The position numbers and the translations under genes are program-made. A model generated the notes under the pieces. It ran no database searches. It saw only the letters and a list, made by a program, of their open reading frames with translations, and was not told the origin of the DNA. Of a stretch of DNA of 64,000 nucleotides, positions 1 to 10,100 are shown piece by piece. The stretch comes from R-RK-3 sp031399085 (GTDB taxonomy: Bacteria > Pseudomonadota > Alphaproteobacteria > Rhizobiales > Rhodomicrobiaceae), in NCBI GenBank assembly GCA_031399085.1, contig JANNOQ010000048.1, forward strand, positions 62,001 through 126,000. Direction: 5' to 3'. Position 1 is the stretch's first letter. Every line of letters begins with the position of its first letter.

Positions 1-1437
1 AAACCTCAGTTGGGCGAATTCTTCGACCATCTGCGCCATACGCGGCAGCTCCCCGAGCAGTCCGACTATCGAAAATGGCGCGACAATCAGCTCAAAACGG
101 CCGGCGATTCGGAAGCCGTCGAGGATTGGTGGCATCTGCCTGACGGACGCACCATCCATGTGCTCGGCGACCGGCGGCCGGATGGCGGCATCACCTATCT
201 GCTCGACGACGTGACCGAACGCCTGGCGCTGGAAAGCCGTTACAACGCGCTCATCAAGGTTCAGCGCGAAACGCTCGAAAATCTGCGTGAAGGCGTTGCG
301 CTATTCGGCTCTGATGGGCGGTTGAAGCTGTTTAACGCCGCTTTCGTCAGCATCTGGAAGCTCGATCCGGCCTTCCTCGACAGCGCGCCGCATATTGACG
401 AGGTCCGCACCCATTGCCAGCCGCTGCTCGACGGTCCAGAGCCGTGGACGACGGCACACCGGGCCGTCACCGGCGTATTCGAGACGCGGGAAAGCTTCGA
501 CGGCACCCTCACCCGGCCTGACGAGATGACGCTCGCCTATGCCGGCGTGCCGCTGCCCGATGGCAGCACGGTGCTGACTTATATCGACATCAGCGACACC
601 AAGCGCGTCGAGTTCGCGCTGATCGAGCGCAACGAAGCGCTGGAAGCGGCGGACAAGCTCAAAAACACCTTCCTTTCGCACGTCTCCTATGAGCTGCGCA
701 CGCCGCTCACCAACATCATCGGCTTCTCCGACCTCCTTGCCGAGCCGCCGATCGGGCCGCTAATGGGCAAGCAGCGCGAATATCTGGAAGACATCCGCAC
801 ATCGAGCACCAAGCTGCTGGCCATCATCAACGACATTCTCGACCTCACAACCATCGACGCCGGGGGGCTGGAGTTGAAGCTGGCACCTGTGTCCGTGCGC
901 GAAATCGCCGATGCCGCCGAGCTTGGTGTCAGAGAGCGGCTGGCGAAATCGCGCATTACGCTGGAAGTTCAAATCGCGCCAGACCTTGACTTGGTCGTTG
1001 CGGATGGGCAGCGGCTGACGCAGGTCCTGTTCCACCTGCTCTCGAACGCCATCGGCTTTTCAACGGAAAGCTCGGTGATCACTCTGTCCTGCCGAAAGGA
1101 AGACGGGATGGTGGCTTTTGCGGTGCAGGATTCGGGCGTCGGTATCCCGGAAGAATTTCAGGCGAGCGTCTTCGGCCGCTTCGAAAGCCGCTCGCAAGGC
1201 TCCAAACATCGCGGCGCAGGGCTTGGCCTTGCCATCGTAAAAAGTCTGATCGAGCTGCATGGCGGTCGAATTACCCTACGCTCAGCGCCCGGCGTCGGCA
1301 CGACGGTCACCGCGTTGATCCCGCAAGGCGCGGCACGGCGCGGCATGATCGGGCCAAATGGGCAGGCTGCCGTCGAGGCCTCTAGCGGCACCAACGGCAC
1401 CGGCCCGGATCATCATCCGCACTCGATCTTCGGGTAG
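1..1437 (+). CDS. divL: DivL-type sensor kinase with tyrosine at the phospho-acceptor site (5' truncated)
   Basis: Only the C-terminal 478 residues are present; the reading frame is open to base 1, so the start lies outside the window. A PAS-like region (about residues 65-210) is followed by a HisKA dimerisation helix and an intact HATPase_c domain: N-box LLSNAIGFS, G1 DSGVGIP, G2 GAGLGLAIVKSL. The H-box reads HVSYELRTPL, with Tyr (residue 230 counted from base 1, codon 688-690) where a histidine kinase has its phospho-acceptor His. This substitution is the hallmark of Caulobacter DivL, which binds DivK and controls the CckA phosphorelay. A tsaE gene directly downstream fits the usual alphaproteobacterial context. 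The family and the substitution are seen directly; the cell-cycle role is inferred from the family. Confidence 0.85.
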   Translation, partial: KPQLGEFFDHLRHTRQLPEQSDYRKWRDNQLKTAGDSEAVEDWWHLPDGRTIHVLGDRRPDGGITYLLDDVTERLALESRYNALIKVQRETLENLREGVALFGSDGRLKLFNAAFVSIWKLDPAFLDSAPHIDEVRTHCQPLLDGPEPWTTAHRAVTGVFETRESFDGTLTRPDEMTLAYAGVPLPDGSTVLTYIDISDTKRVEFALIERNEALEAADKLKNTFLSHVSYELRTPLTNIIGFSDLLAEPPIGPLMGKQREYLEDIRTSSTKLLAIINDILDLTTIDAGGLELKLAPVSVREIADAAELGVRERLAKSRITLEVQIAPDLDLVVADGQRLTQVLFHLLSNAIGFSTESSVITLSCRKEDGMVAFAVQDSGVGIPEEFQASVFGRFESRSQGSKHRGAGLGLAIVKSLIELHGGRITLRSAPGVGTTVTALIPQGAARRGMIGPNGQAAVEASSGTNGTGPDHHPHSIFG

Positions 1438-1564
1438 CGCGATAGCGGGGCGATCGACGCCATGGCTAGCGAGCCGTTCCGACAAGCTTTCAGACTTGAC
1501 GCCCGCACGAACCTCGCGTTTCTACGTCCGACTCTTGCAAGGACGCCAGTGAGGAAGCGCGGCC

Positions 1565-3118
1565 ATGTCCGCCTCGGAACGAATGCAGTTGGACACAATC
1601 AGCGAGGACGCGCTGGGGCATCTCGCGGGCAAGCTAGCGCCTAGGCTCCAAGCCGGCGATTTCCTAGCGCTGCGCGGCGATCTCGGCGCCGGCAAGACGG
1701 CCTTCGCCCGCTTTCTGATCCGCGCGCTGGTGCAACGGGACGACGAAGAGGTGCCAAGCCCGACCTTCGCCCTTGTCCAGCCCTATGAATCGCCGCGCTT
1801 CCCGATCCACCATTTCGATTTCTACCGCCTGACCAGCCCTAGCGAAGCCGCGGAACTCGGCCTTGACGAGGCCTTGGACGCCGGCCTTGCGATTGCGGAA
1901 TGGCCCGAAAGGCTGGGCGAGCGTGTGCCCGCCGACCGGCTGGAGATCGCGCTTGACGAGGCCGACCGGCCGGATCGCCGACATGTGACCTTGGAGGGGT
2001 ACGGAAGCTGGGGGCCGCGGCTTGCCCGTTTCGCCGCCATCGACCGGCTTATTGCGGCATCGGGACGAGGCGAGAGCCGTCACCATTTCCTCAATGGCGA
2101 TGCCTCGACGCGCGCCTACACGCGGCTTAGCGCCAATGACCGCTCCGCTCTGCTGATGGATTGGCCGAAAGCGCCCGACGGTCCGCCGATCCGCCAGAAC
2201 CGGCCCTACAGCCAGATTGCGCATCTCGCTGAGGACGTAAGGCCCTTTATCGCCGTCGCCGCCGCCCTGCGCGGGGCCGGGCTTGCCTCGCCGGAAATCT
2301 ATGCCCAGGACCTCGACGCCGGGTTGCTCGTACTGGAGGATTTCGGCGACCTCACCTTCACCAGGCTTGCAAGTGATGGGGCGGACCTCGCGCCGCTTTA
2401 CCGCCTCGCGGTCGATGCGCTCCTCGCCCTTCGAGGGCACAAACCCGCGCCGGTGTTGAAGGCAAACGGCGTCCTCCATGCCTTGCCCGATTTCGACCGG
2501 GACGCGCTCGGCATCGAGACCGAGCTGGTGCCTGACTGGTTCCTGCACGCGCTTCGGGGCGCGGAAACGCCGCGCGCGCCCCGTGATGAGTTTGCCACCC
2601 TTTGGAATGAACAGTTCGACTGGCTGCTCGAACAACCCACCGGCTGGGTGCTGCGCGACTTTCATTCGCCGAACCTGATCTGGCGGCCGGAGCAACACGG
2701 CCTCGCCCGCCTCGGCATCATCGACTTCCAGGACGCCATGCGCGGCCATCACGCCTACGACCTGGTCTCCCTGCTGCAGGACGCCAGGCTAGACCTGCCG
2801 CCCGGCCTTGAAGATACGTTGCTCCGCCATTACTGCAATGCGGCCGCCGAGGCCGATGCAGGCTTCGACCGCGCGGCGTTTCTCCGCGCCTACCGCCTGC
2901 TCGGCGCGCAGCGCGCCACAAAGCTTCTCGGCATCTTCACCCGCCTTGCCCGCCGCGACGGCAAGCGCGCCTATCTGCGACATTTGCCACGCGCCGCGCG
3001 CCATCTCGCCGCGAATCTGGCAGACCCTCATCTGGCCGAATTAAAGGCGTGGTATGCACGCGAGGTTCCAGGGAAGGACGTGTTCGCGGACGGCGAAAGC
3101 CTCGCGGCGCGGTTGTGA
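1565..3118 (+). CDS. tsaE-amgK: TsaE / AmgK-like fusion: tRNA t6A ATPase joined to an amino-sugar kinase
   Basis: This 517-residue protein is a fusion. Residues 1 to about 150 are TsaE (YjeE), the ATPase of the tRNA threonylcarbamoyladenosine (t6A37) machinery, with Walker A GDLGAGKTAFARF and the family segment SPTFALVQPY. From about residue 165 it is an aminoglycoside-phosphotransferase-like kinase of the AmgK type, with the catalytic loop LRDFHSPNLIW and metal motif IIDFQDA. AmgK phosphorylates MurNAc or GlcNAc at C1, and the next gene is its partner murU, so this activity is likely here. The start is the ATG at 1565 with GAGGAAG upstream; an in-frame ATG at 1583 is an alternative. The same fusion is familiar in Hyphomicrobiales. 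Domains are read directly; substrate is inferred from family and neighbour. Confidence 0.88.
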   Translation: MSASERMQLDTISEDALGHLAGKLAPRLQAGDFLALRGDLGAGKTAFARFLIRALVQRDDEEVPSPTFALVQPYESPRFPIHHFDFYRLTSPSEAAELGLDEALDAGLAIAEWPERLGERVPADRLEIALDEADRPDRRHVTLEGYGSWGPRLARFAAIDRLIAASGRGESRHHFLNGDASTRAYTRLSANDRSALLMDWPKAPDGPPIRQNRPYSQIAHLAEDVRPFIAVAAALRGAGLASPEIYAQDLDAGLLVLEDFGDLTFTRLASDGADLAPLYRLAVDALLALRGHKPAPVLKANGVLHALPDFDRDALGIETELVPDWFLHALRGAETPRAPRDEFATLWNEQFDWLLEQPTGWVLRDFHSPNLIWRPEQHGLARLGIIDFQDAMRGHHAYDLVSLLQDARLDLPPGLEDTLLRHYCNAAAEADAGFDRAAFLRAYRLLGAQRATKLLGIFTRLARRDGKRAYLRHLPRAARHLAANLADPHLAELKAWYAREVPGKDVFADGESLAARL

Positions 3119-3120
3119 CC

Positions 3121-3252
3121 GTCGCCCCGGACGGCGCAGAGCCGAGCCGGGGTCCACAGCGACTGGCGCTGGAGACTGTGGCTTGGATCCCGGCTCGCTC
3201 GCTTTGCCAACGAAATCCGACGATTTCGGGCAAATCGGCGTCCGGGGACGAC
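3121..3252. repeat. Palindromic intergenic repeat unit
   Basis: The 200-bp gap between tsaE-amgK and murU holds two nested inverted repeats. The outer arms are 3121-3133 (gtcgccccggacg) and 3239-3252 (cgtccggggacgac), complementary except for one extra base. The inner arms are about 3145-3159 (agccggggtccacag) and 3176-3195 (ending tggatcccggct), also nearly complementary. The unit resembles the dispersed palindromic elements common between genes of Hyphomicrobiales, which often carry a TGGATCCCGG core. An open frame runs through it, so the unit could be mistaken for an extended murU N-terminus. No second copy was found by eye in the window. Confidence 0.65.
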
Positions 3253-3324
3253 ATCAGGGGATTTGGGCGAGTCCGAAAAGTGGGACGCCGCCAAATCGTG
3301 CTCAGATTAAGGAGACTGTGGGAC

Positions 3325-4053
3325 ATGCCGAGCCAACGTCCAACCCGTGCCCTGGTGCTGGCGGCAGGTCTCGGCCAGCGAATGCGCCCGCTGACGGACG
3401 GCATCCCCAAGCCGCTGGTGCCGCTTGGCGGCCGGCCGCTGCTCGACCATGTGCTCGACCGGCTGAGCGCGGCAGGCGTCGATGAGGCCGTCGTCAATGT
3501 CCACTATCTGCCCGAATTGATCGAAGCCCATCTTCGCCATCGCAGCGCGCCGCGCATCGTCATCTCCGACGAGCGTGAGGCCCTGCTCGATACGGGCGGA
3601 GCTGTGAAGAAGGCGCTGCACCGGCTTGGCGATGCACCCTTCTTCGTTCACAATTCCGATTCGGTTTGGATCGAGCAACACGGCTCGACCCTCGCACGCA
3701 TGATCGACGCTTGGGACCCTGAAACAATGGACAGTCTGTTGCTGCTTGCGCCCACCGCGTCGAGCCTCGGTTATGACGGCCGGGGCGATTTCAGCGTCAG
3801 CGAGGCTGGCCAGGTCCGTCGCAGGGCGCGGGGGGAAAGCGTGCCCTATGTCTTCGCCGGCGTGTCGATCAATCACCCGCGCCTTTTCGTGGACTGCCCT
3901 GAGGGAGCGTTTTCCATCAATCTGGCGTGGGACCGGGCGCTCGGGGCGGGCCGCCTCGCCAGCATCCGCCATGACGGCCTCTGGATGCATGTGGGCACTC
4001 CGGCGGCGCTGGCGGATGCGGAAAGACGGCTGAATGGCCTCGACGCAGCGTGA
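3325..4053 (+). CDS. murU: MurU-like N-acetylmuramate-1-phosphate uridylyltransferase
   Basis: A nucleotidyltransferase of 242 residues. The N-terminal signature LAAGLGQRMRPLTDGIPKPL is the nucleotide and Mg-binding loop, followed by LDTGGAVKKAL and the metal-binding FFVHNSD. In the salvage route known from Pseudomonas, MurU converts MurNAc-1-P (made by AmgK) and UTP into UDP-MurNAc, bypassing MurA and MurB. The upstream gene encodes the AmgK-like kinase, which supports MurU over a generic sugar-1-P nucleotidyltransferase. The ATG at 3325 follows AAGGAG and begins just before the conserved loop; longer in-frame starts run through a palindromic repeat and are rejected. The 3' end overlaps addB by 20 bp. 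Confidence 0.85.
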   Translation: MPSQRPTRALVLAAGLGQRMRPLTDGIPKPLVPLGGRPLLDHVLDRLSAAGVDEAVVNVHYLPELIEAHLRHRSAPRIVISDEREALLDTGGAVKKALHRLGDAPFFVHNSDSVWIEQHGSTLARMIDAWDPETMDSLLLLAPTASSLGYDGRGDFSVSEAGQVRRRARGESVPYVFAGVSINHPRLFVDCPEGAFSINLAWDRALGAGRLASIRHDGLWMHVGTPAALADAERRLNGLDAA

Positions 4054-7000
4054 ACTGCAACTTTCGGGTGGCGCGGATCGCGGCGCGGCGGTCCGGATTT
4101 TCACGATCGCGCCCTCGGCGCCCTTCCTCGACGGCCTGGCGCGGGCGGTGCTAAACGGGCAGCTGCCACGCCTTGGCGGCGAGCCGCCGACGCCCATTGC
4201 CCTTGCCGCCTATCAAATCTATCTGCCGAACCGCGCCGCTTGCCGCTTGCTTGCCGACGCCTTCCTGCGCGCCTCCGAAACCGGCGCGACGCTCCTGCCG
4301 CGCATCCGCCCGCTCGGCAGCGCCGAGGAGGATGAGCTACTCATCCTTCACGCCGACGAGGAGGAAGGGTTCGGCCGGCCTGACCTTCCGGTCGCTCCCG
4401 GCATTGGCGCGCTCGACCGGCGCATGGCCCTCACGCAGCTCGTCCTCGCCTGGGCGCGGCGGCTGAGCCGGGGGCAGGTTGCGGGTGACGCCAGCTTGCG
4501 GATCGCGGACACGCCCGCCGCCGCCGCCGAACTGGCGCTTGAGCTGATGCGGCTGATGGACGAGGCCGAGACCGAAGGCGTCGATCTGAGCCGGCTGCGC
4601 GAGCTGGTGCCCGAGCGCTTCGCCGGTCACGAGCAGCTCTCGCTGGATTTCTTGACGATCGTCACGCAAATGTGGCCGCAACATCTGGCCGAGCACGGGC
4701 TGCTGAACCCCGTCGACCGGCGCAACCGCATCATGGCGCTGGAAACCGAACGGCTGCGCGCGGCGAGGCCTGCAACGCCGGTCATCATCGCGGGATCGAC
4801 GGGCAGCATTCCGGCGACGGCCGCGTTGATGCAAGCCGTCGCCGCCTTGCCGCAGGGCGCGATCGTTCTGCCCGGCGTCGATTTGATGCTCGACGAGGCG
4901 AGCTGGAAGGCAGCCGCCGACCATCCCGAGCATCCGCAGGCTGGCCTGTTGCATCTGCTCGGTACGCTGGGCGCGAGCCGCCGCGATGTGGCCTTCGTTG
5001 GCGGCACTGAACCAAATGGAGACGCGGTCCACCGGCTGCGTTTTCTTAGCGAAGCGATGCGGCCGGCCTCGACGCTCGGGCTGTGGCCGCAGTTCACCCA
5101 AAGCGCGCCGCGTGAGGCGATCGCAGCAGGCTTGGCAAATGTGTCGCTGATCGAGGCGGCGAGCGAGCAGGACGAGGCGGCCGCGATCGCGCTCGTTCTG
5201 CGCGAGGTGATGGAGACGCCCGGCAAAACCGCGAGCCTGGTCACGCCGGACCGAACGCTTGCCCGCCGGGTAGCCTCGGAGCTGGGCCGTTGGGGCTTGA
5301 CGATCAGTGCCAACAGCGCCGAGATGCTGCGCGCCACGCCAGCGGGCGTGTTCTACGATCTTGTCGCCGAAACGGCGGCAACCGGGTCGCAAATCCCGCT
5401 GCTGGCGCTTTTGAAGCACCCCATGACGCGGCTCGGTCTTGCGGATGGCGCGGCGCGCAAGTCCGCCCGAACCCTGGAAATCGCCGGAATGCGCCAAGCC
5501 TGGTGCGGCGAAGGGTTGGATGCGCTGGGGCGGAGCTTGGCGTTGGCAAAGGCGAAGAAACCGCGCCATGCGATCCTCGACCGGCTTTCGGCGGACGATT
5601 GGGCGGAGGCCGACGATTTGCTTGTCCGGCTGAAGCGCGCATTTCAACCGCTGATCCGGTTGGGGCGGGCAAAAACCGTCGCTTTCTCGGCGCTCGCATC
5701 CGCCCATGCTGCAACCGCTGCGCAGTTGATTGGGGATGGCACCGGCGCGGAGCTGGATGCTGGGGCGGATGGCGCGGCGATGTTGGCCTTCATGGCCGCG
5801 CTCGCGTGCGACACTCCCGGCCCGGCGATCCCGCTTTCCGACTATCCGGCGCTGTTCAGGAGCCTGATCCGGCTGGAAAAGACGCCGATCCGCGCGCTCG
5901 TCCATCCACGGTTGCAAATCCTTAGCGCGGTGGAGGCGCGGCTGACCTCAGCGGATCTGGTCGTCATCGCCGGGCTGAACGAGGGCGTCTGGCCGGAGGC
6001 GGCCGATCCTGGCCCCTGGCTCAATCGGACGATGCGCGATGCGCTTGGCCTGCCGCCGCCCGAGCGGCGCACTCGCCTTGCCGCGCACGACGTCTGTCAG
6101 CTGATGGGCGCATCCGACGTGGTGCTGACGCGGTCGCTGAAATCCGATGGCGCGCCGACCGTGCCGAGCCGTTGGCTGATGCGCATGAAGGCGCTGCTGC
6201 AAGGCTCAAGGCTACCAGATGCGCTCCGCCCGGCCACGCCCTGGCTGCATTGGACCGGTTCGTGCAACGCGGTGCAAGCCGTAACGCCGGCAAAGTCGCC
6301 AGCCCCTTGCCCGCCTCTCGACGCAAGGCCGCGCCGCTTAAGCGTCTCCGATATCGAGACGCTGATCGCCAATCCTTACGCCATCTATGCCAAGCACATT
6401 CTCGGCCTCGCGCCGCTCAACCGGCTTGACGCCGAGCCGGGCGGGGCCGAGCGCGGGCAAATCATCCACGACACGCTGCATCGTTTCGCGCGCCGCTTCG
6501 GGGACAGTGTGCCCGCCGAGAGCGCGCGCGAGATGCTCGCCCTTTTCGATGAATGCGCTTCGCTCTATGGCGAGCGGGCACGCATCAGCGCTTTCTGGCG
6601 GCCCCGGCTGGAGCGCTTTGCGGCGTGGTTCGCGGAAACGGAGGCCGAGCGGCGCGGTCACGCGCGCGTGCTTAGCGAAGTGCGGGGCGAGTTCAGCTTC
6701 AACGCGCCTGGCGGCCCCTTCACCTTGCGCGCCCGTGCCGACCGGATCGACCTGCACCCCGATGGCGGCCTCGCCATCTACGATTACAAAAGCGGCTCCA
6801 TGCCGGCGGACAATGCCGCGGCCGCGTTCAAAGCCCCGCAATTGCCGCTCGAAGCGCTGATCGCGATCGAGGGTCATTTCGACGGACTGGCGAGCCGGAC
6901 GGTTGCAAAACTCGCGTATATTTCGGCCAAGGGCGGCGAACCCGCCGGGCTGGAACGCCCCCTCAAACAGGCTGCGGCGGCGTTAGCGAACGGCGCACGC

Positions 7001-7153
7001 GACGGCTTGTTCGCGCTGATCGAACGCTTCGATCTTGAGGCGACCCCCTATGCCGCCCTGCGCCGCGCCGCCTTCACCGACAGCTACCGATATGACGATT
7101 ATGCCCATCTCGCGCGCGTGGCCGAATGGGCCGGGACTCAGGATGAGGGCTGA
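4034..7153 (+). CDS. addB: Double-strand break repair protein AddB
   Basis: A 1,039-residue AddB, the inactive-helicase plus nuclease subunit of the AddAB helicase-nuclease that resects broken DNA for RecA and recognises Chi-like sites. The alphaproteobacterial form is recognisable from IYLPNRAACRLLADAF near the N-terminus and VIAGLNEGVWPEAADPGPW in the middle. The C-terminal PDDEXK_1 nuclease includes GQIIHDTLHRF and IYDYKSGSMP (about residues 910-920). No Cys cluster like the Fe-S staple of Firmicutes AddB is visible at the C-terminus. The start overlaps the end of murU by 20 bp and addA begins 3 bp after the stop, so the two subunits are translationally linked. Confidence 0.95.
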   Translation: MASTQRELQLSGGADRGAAVRIFTIAPSAPFLDGLARAVLNGQLPRLGGEPPTPIALAAYQIYLPNRAACRLLADAFLRASETGATLLPRIRPLGSAEEDELLILHADEEEGFGRPDLPVAPGIGALDRRMALTQLVLAWARRLSRGQVAGDASLRIADTPAAAAELALELMRLMDEAETEGVDLSRLRELVPERFAGHEQLSLDFLTIVTQMWPQHLAEHGLLNPVDRRNRIMALETERLRAARPATPVIIAGSTGSIPATAALMQAVAALPQGAIVLPGVDLMLDEASWKAAADHPEHPQAGLLHLLGTLGASRRDVAFVGGTEPNGDAVHRLRFLSEAMRPASTLGLWPQFTQSAPREAIAAGLANVSLIEAASEQDEAAAIALVLREVMETPGKTASLVTPDRTLARRVASELGRWGLTISANSAEMLRATPAGVFYDLVAETAATGSQIPLLALLKHPMTRLGLADGAARKSARTLEIAGMRQAWCGEGLDALGRSLALAKAKKPRHAILDRLSADDWAEADDLLVRLKRAFQPLIRLGRAKTVAFSALASAHAATAAQLIGDGTGAELDAGADGAAMLAFMAALACDTPGPAIPLSDYPALFRSLIRLEKTPIRALVHPRLQILSAVEARLTSADLVVIAGLNEGVWPEAADPGPWLNRTMRDALGLPPPERRTRLAAHDVCQLMGASDVVLTRSLKSDGAPTVPSRWLMRMKALLQGSRLPDALRPATPWLHWTGSCNAVQAVTPAKSPAPCPPLDARPRRLSVSDIETLIANPYAIYAKHILGLAPLNRLDAEPGGAERGQIIHDTLHRFARRFGDSVPAESAREMLALFDECASLYGERARISAFWRPRLERFAAWFAETEAERRGHARVLSEVRGEFSFNAPGGPFTLRARADRIDLHPDGGLAIYDYKSGSMPADNAAAAFKAPQLPLEALIAIEGHFDGLASRTVAKLAYISAKGGEPAGLERPLKQAAAALANGARDGLFALIERFDLEATPYAALRRAAFTDSYRYDDYAHLARVAEWAGTQDEG

Positions 7154-7156
7154 GCG

Positions 7157-10100
7157 ATGAGCGCGACGGTTCTCGGCTTTCCGGCCCCCGACATAGCAAG
7201 CGTGCGCGAGGAAGCCCGCCGTCAGCAGATGCTCGCGGCGGACCCTGCCAACTCGGCCTGGGTCTCGGCCAATGCGGGCGCCGGCAAAACCTATGTGCTG
7301 GTTCTGCGCGTGCTGCGGCTGCTGCTCTCCGGCGCCAAGCCTGAAAGCATCCTCTGCCTCACCTTCACCAAGGCGGCGGCGGCAGAGATGTCGAACCGCC
7401 TGATTGCGCGGCTAGGCGAATGGGCCGCAAAGCCCGATGCTGACTTGCGCGCCGAGCTTGCCGCCATCTTGCTGCGGCAGCCCAGCGCCGACGATCTCGG
7501 CTTCGCCCGCTGCCTTTTCGCCAAGGTGCTGGACGCACCGGGCGGCCTCAAGATCATGACCATTCACGCTTTTTGCGACCGCGTCCTGCGCCGCTTTCCG
7601 CTCGAAGCGGGCGTGCCGCCCAGCTTTACCATCTTCACCGATGCGGAACAGCACGCCGCGCTCGAAGAGGCGTCGCACTTTGTCATGCACGCGGCGGCGA
7701 AGGCCCCTGACAGCGCGCTCGGCCAGGCGCTCCTGACTGCCGTCGCCTATGCCGGCGAAGACCGGTTTCAGGATCTGCTGCGGTCGGTGACAAGCCGGCG
7801 CGACGAGCTTCACACGCTGATCCGTCAGCAACTTGATGACGATCCCTTTGCCGGAATCGAGATCTCGCTGCGCACGGTTCTCGGTGTGAGGCGCGAGGAT
7901 ACGGTAGACGCGCTGCTCGATGAGCAGACTGAGATTGCGAGCGACTCCCTCATTGCCAGCGCTATCGCCGCGCTGCGGGGCGGCGGCAAATCCGACAATG
8001 TGCTGGCGGACGATTTGGCCGAAGTGCAGGGCGCATCCGGCGCACGGCGGCGCGAGGCGCTGACGAAGGCATTTCTGACGGAGAAGGGTCAGCCTCGCGC
8101 TGATTCGCGCTTCATGACCAAAGCCGTGTGCGCCGCCCATCCCGGCATCGCCGACGACCTCCGCCGGGCGCGCGATGAATTCGCCGAGATGGAATGCAAG
8201 CGTCGCGGCCTGCAAGTCGCCGTCGCGACCGCCGCCCTTCTGCGCCTCGCCGACGCGGTTCTCCAGCGCTACGAGCATGAAAAAGCCCAACGCACCGCCA
8301 TTGATTTCGACGGTCTGATCTCGCGCACCGCCGCCTTGTTCCAGCGGTCCGACGCCGCCGCCTGGGTGCTGTTCCGACTCGACGCCAACCTGACGCACAT
8401 CCTCGTCGACGAAGCGCAGGACACCAGCCCAGCGCAATGGGCGCTCATCCGGGCGATTACGGCGGAGTTTTTCGCGGGCGAGGGCGTCGAGGACCGCCAG
8501 CGCACGCTTTTTGCCGTCGGCGATGAGAAACAGTCGATCTACGGCTTCCAAGGGGCCGAACCGCGCCAATTCGCCGAGACCGGGCACGATTACGCCGCCC
8601 GCGCGCAAGCGGCCGCGCAGTCCTGGCTCGAAGCGCCGCTGGCTTTATCCTTCCGCAGCAGCCGGGTGGTGCTCGAGGCGGTCGATCTGGTCTTCGCCGA
8701 CCGCGCCAGGACACCAGGTCTGACAGCGGAGGGCAGGCCGGTACGCCATTTCGCGCATCGCGACGGCGATGCGGGGGTGGTGGAGCTATGGCCGGTTGAA
8801 AAGGCCGAACCGCGTGACGCGGTCCCCGCTTGGGAGCCGTTCTCCGAGCGCGCCGGAGCGCCGCCCCCTGCGATCACACTGGCGAACCGCATCGCCCGGC
8901 AAATCCGCCACTGGCTGGACAGCGGCGAGCCGCTCGCATCGCTGAACCGGCCGATCCGGGCGGGTGACATTCTGATCCTGGTGCGCAAGCGCGCGCCGTT
9001 TGCCGCGCCGATGGTGCGCGCGCTCAAGAGCCTCGGCATCCCGGTCGCTGGCGCGGACAGGATGCGCCTAATGGAACAGCTCGCCGTCATGGATCTGATG
9101 GCGCTCGGCGACTTTCTGCTGCTGCCCGACGACGATCTGACCCTTGCGGCGCTGCTCAAAAGCCCGATTTTCGGCTTTGGCGACGACGATCTTTTCGCCA
9201 TCGGCTATGGGCGCACCGGCTCGCTGCGGGATGCGCTTCTGGCGAAGTCCGGGCATAGCTCGTCATATTCCATTGCGGCGCAGCGGCTCCAAGCTTGGCT
9301 CCCGGCGGCGGCAAGCCAAAAGCCCTTCGAGTTCTATATGGCCAGACTCGAAAATGACGGCCTGCGTAAGCGCCTGCTCGGAAGGCTCGGCCCGGAAGCG
9401 GCGGATGCGATTGACGAATTCCTCAATCTGGCGCTGACCTACGAGACGGGCGAAGCGCCCACGTTGCAGGGCTTTCTGCATTGGCTGCGTGTGTCGGATG
9501 CCGAGATCAAGCGCGACATGGAGGGCGGGCGCGACGAGGTGCGCGTCATGACGGTGCACGGCTCGAAAGGGCTGGAGGCCAATATCGTGTTCCTGGCCGA
9601 CACTTGCTCGACCCGCAACGCCTCGCGCGGCGGCCTCGCCTTGCTGGACCCGCCGGCCGGGTCGCGACCCGGCGCGGCCAAGCTCCCCGTGTGGCTGCTG
9701 CCCGGCGCTCAGCTCGTCCCACCGATCCGCGTAGCCTGCGAGGCCATGCGGCAGGCCGAGAATGAGGAATATCAAAGGCTGCTCTATGTGGCGATGACCC
9801 GCGCGCGGGACCGGCTATACGTCGCCGGCTTTGAGGGGAAGAACGCGCGCGACGCCGGCTGCTGGTATGATTTGATCCGCGACGGGCTGGCGGAGCAGCT
9901 TATTGAGGCGGTCGACAGCTCGGGCAAGCCGGTGCGGCGGATGGAATGTCCGCAAACCGCGCCGGCCAAGGCGCCTGCGTCGGTTTCCGCCGGAACGTTG
10001 GCCGGGCCGCTGCCGGATTGGTATGCGCGGCAAACGGCGGGGGCGGCGCACCCCATTGTGCTCAACCCGTCCAAGCTTGAATCAGCATGGCGTGGCGACA

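Noticed and set aside
3049..3324. N-terminal extension of murU in frame to 3049
   Set aside because: The extra codons translate a palindromic repeat and match no family; AAGGAG places the start at 3325.
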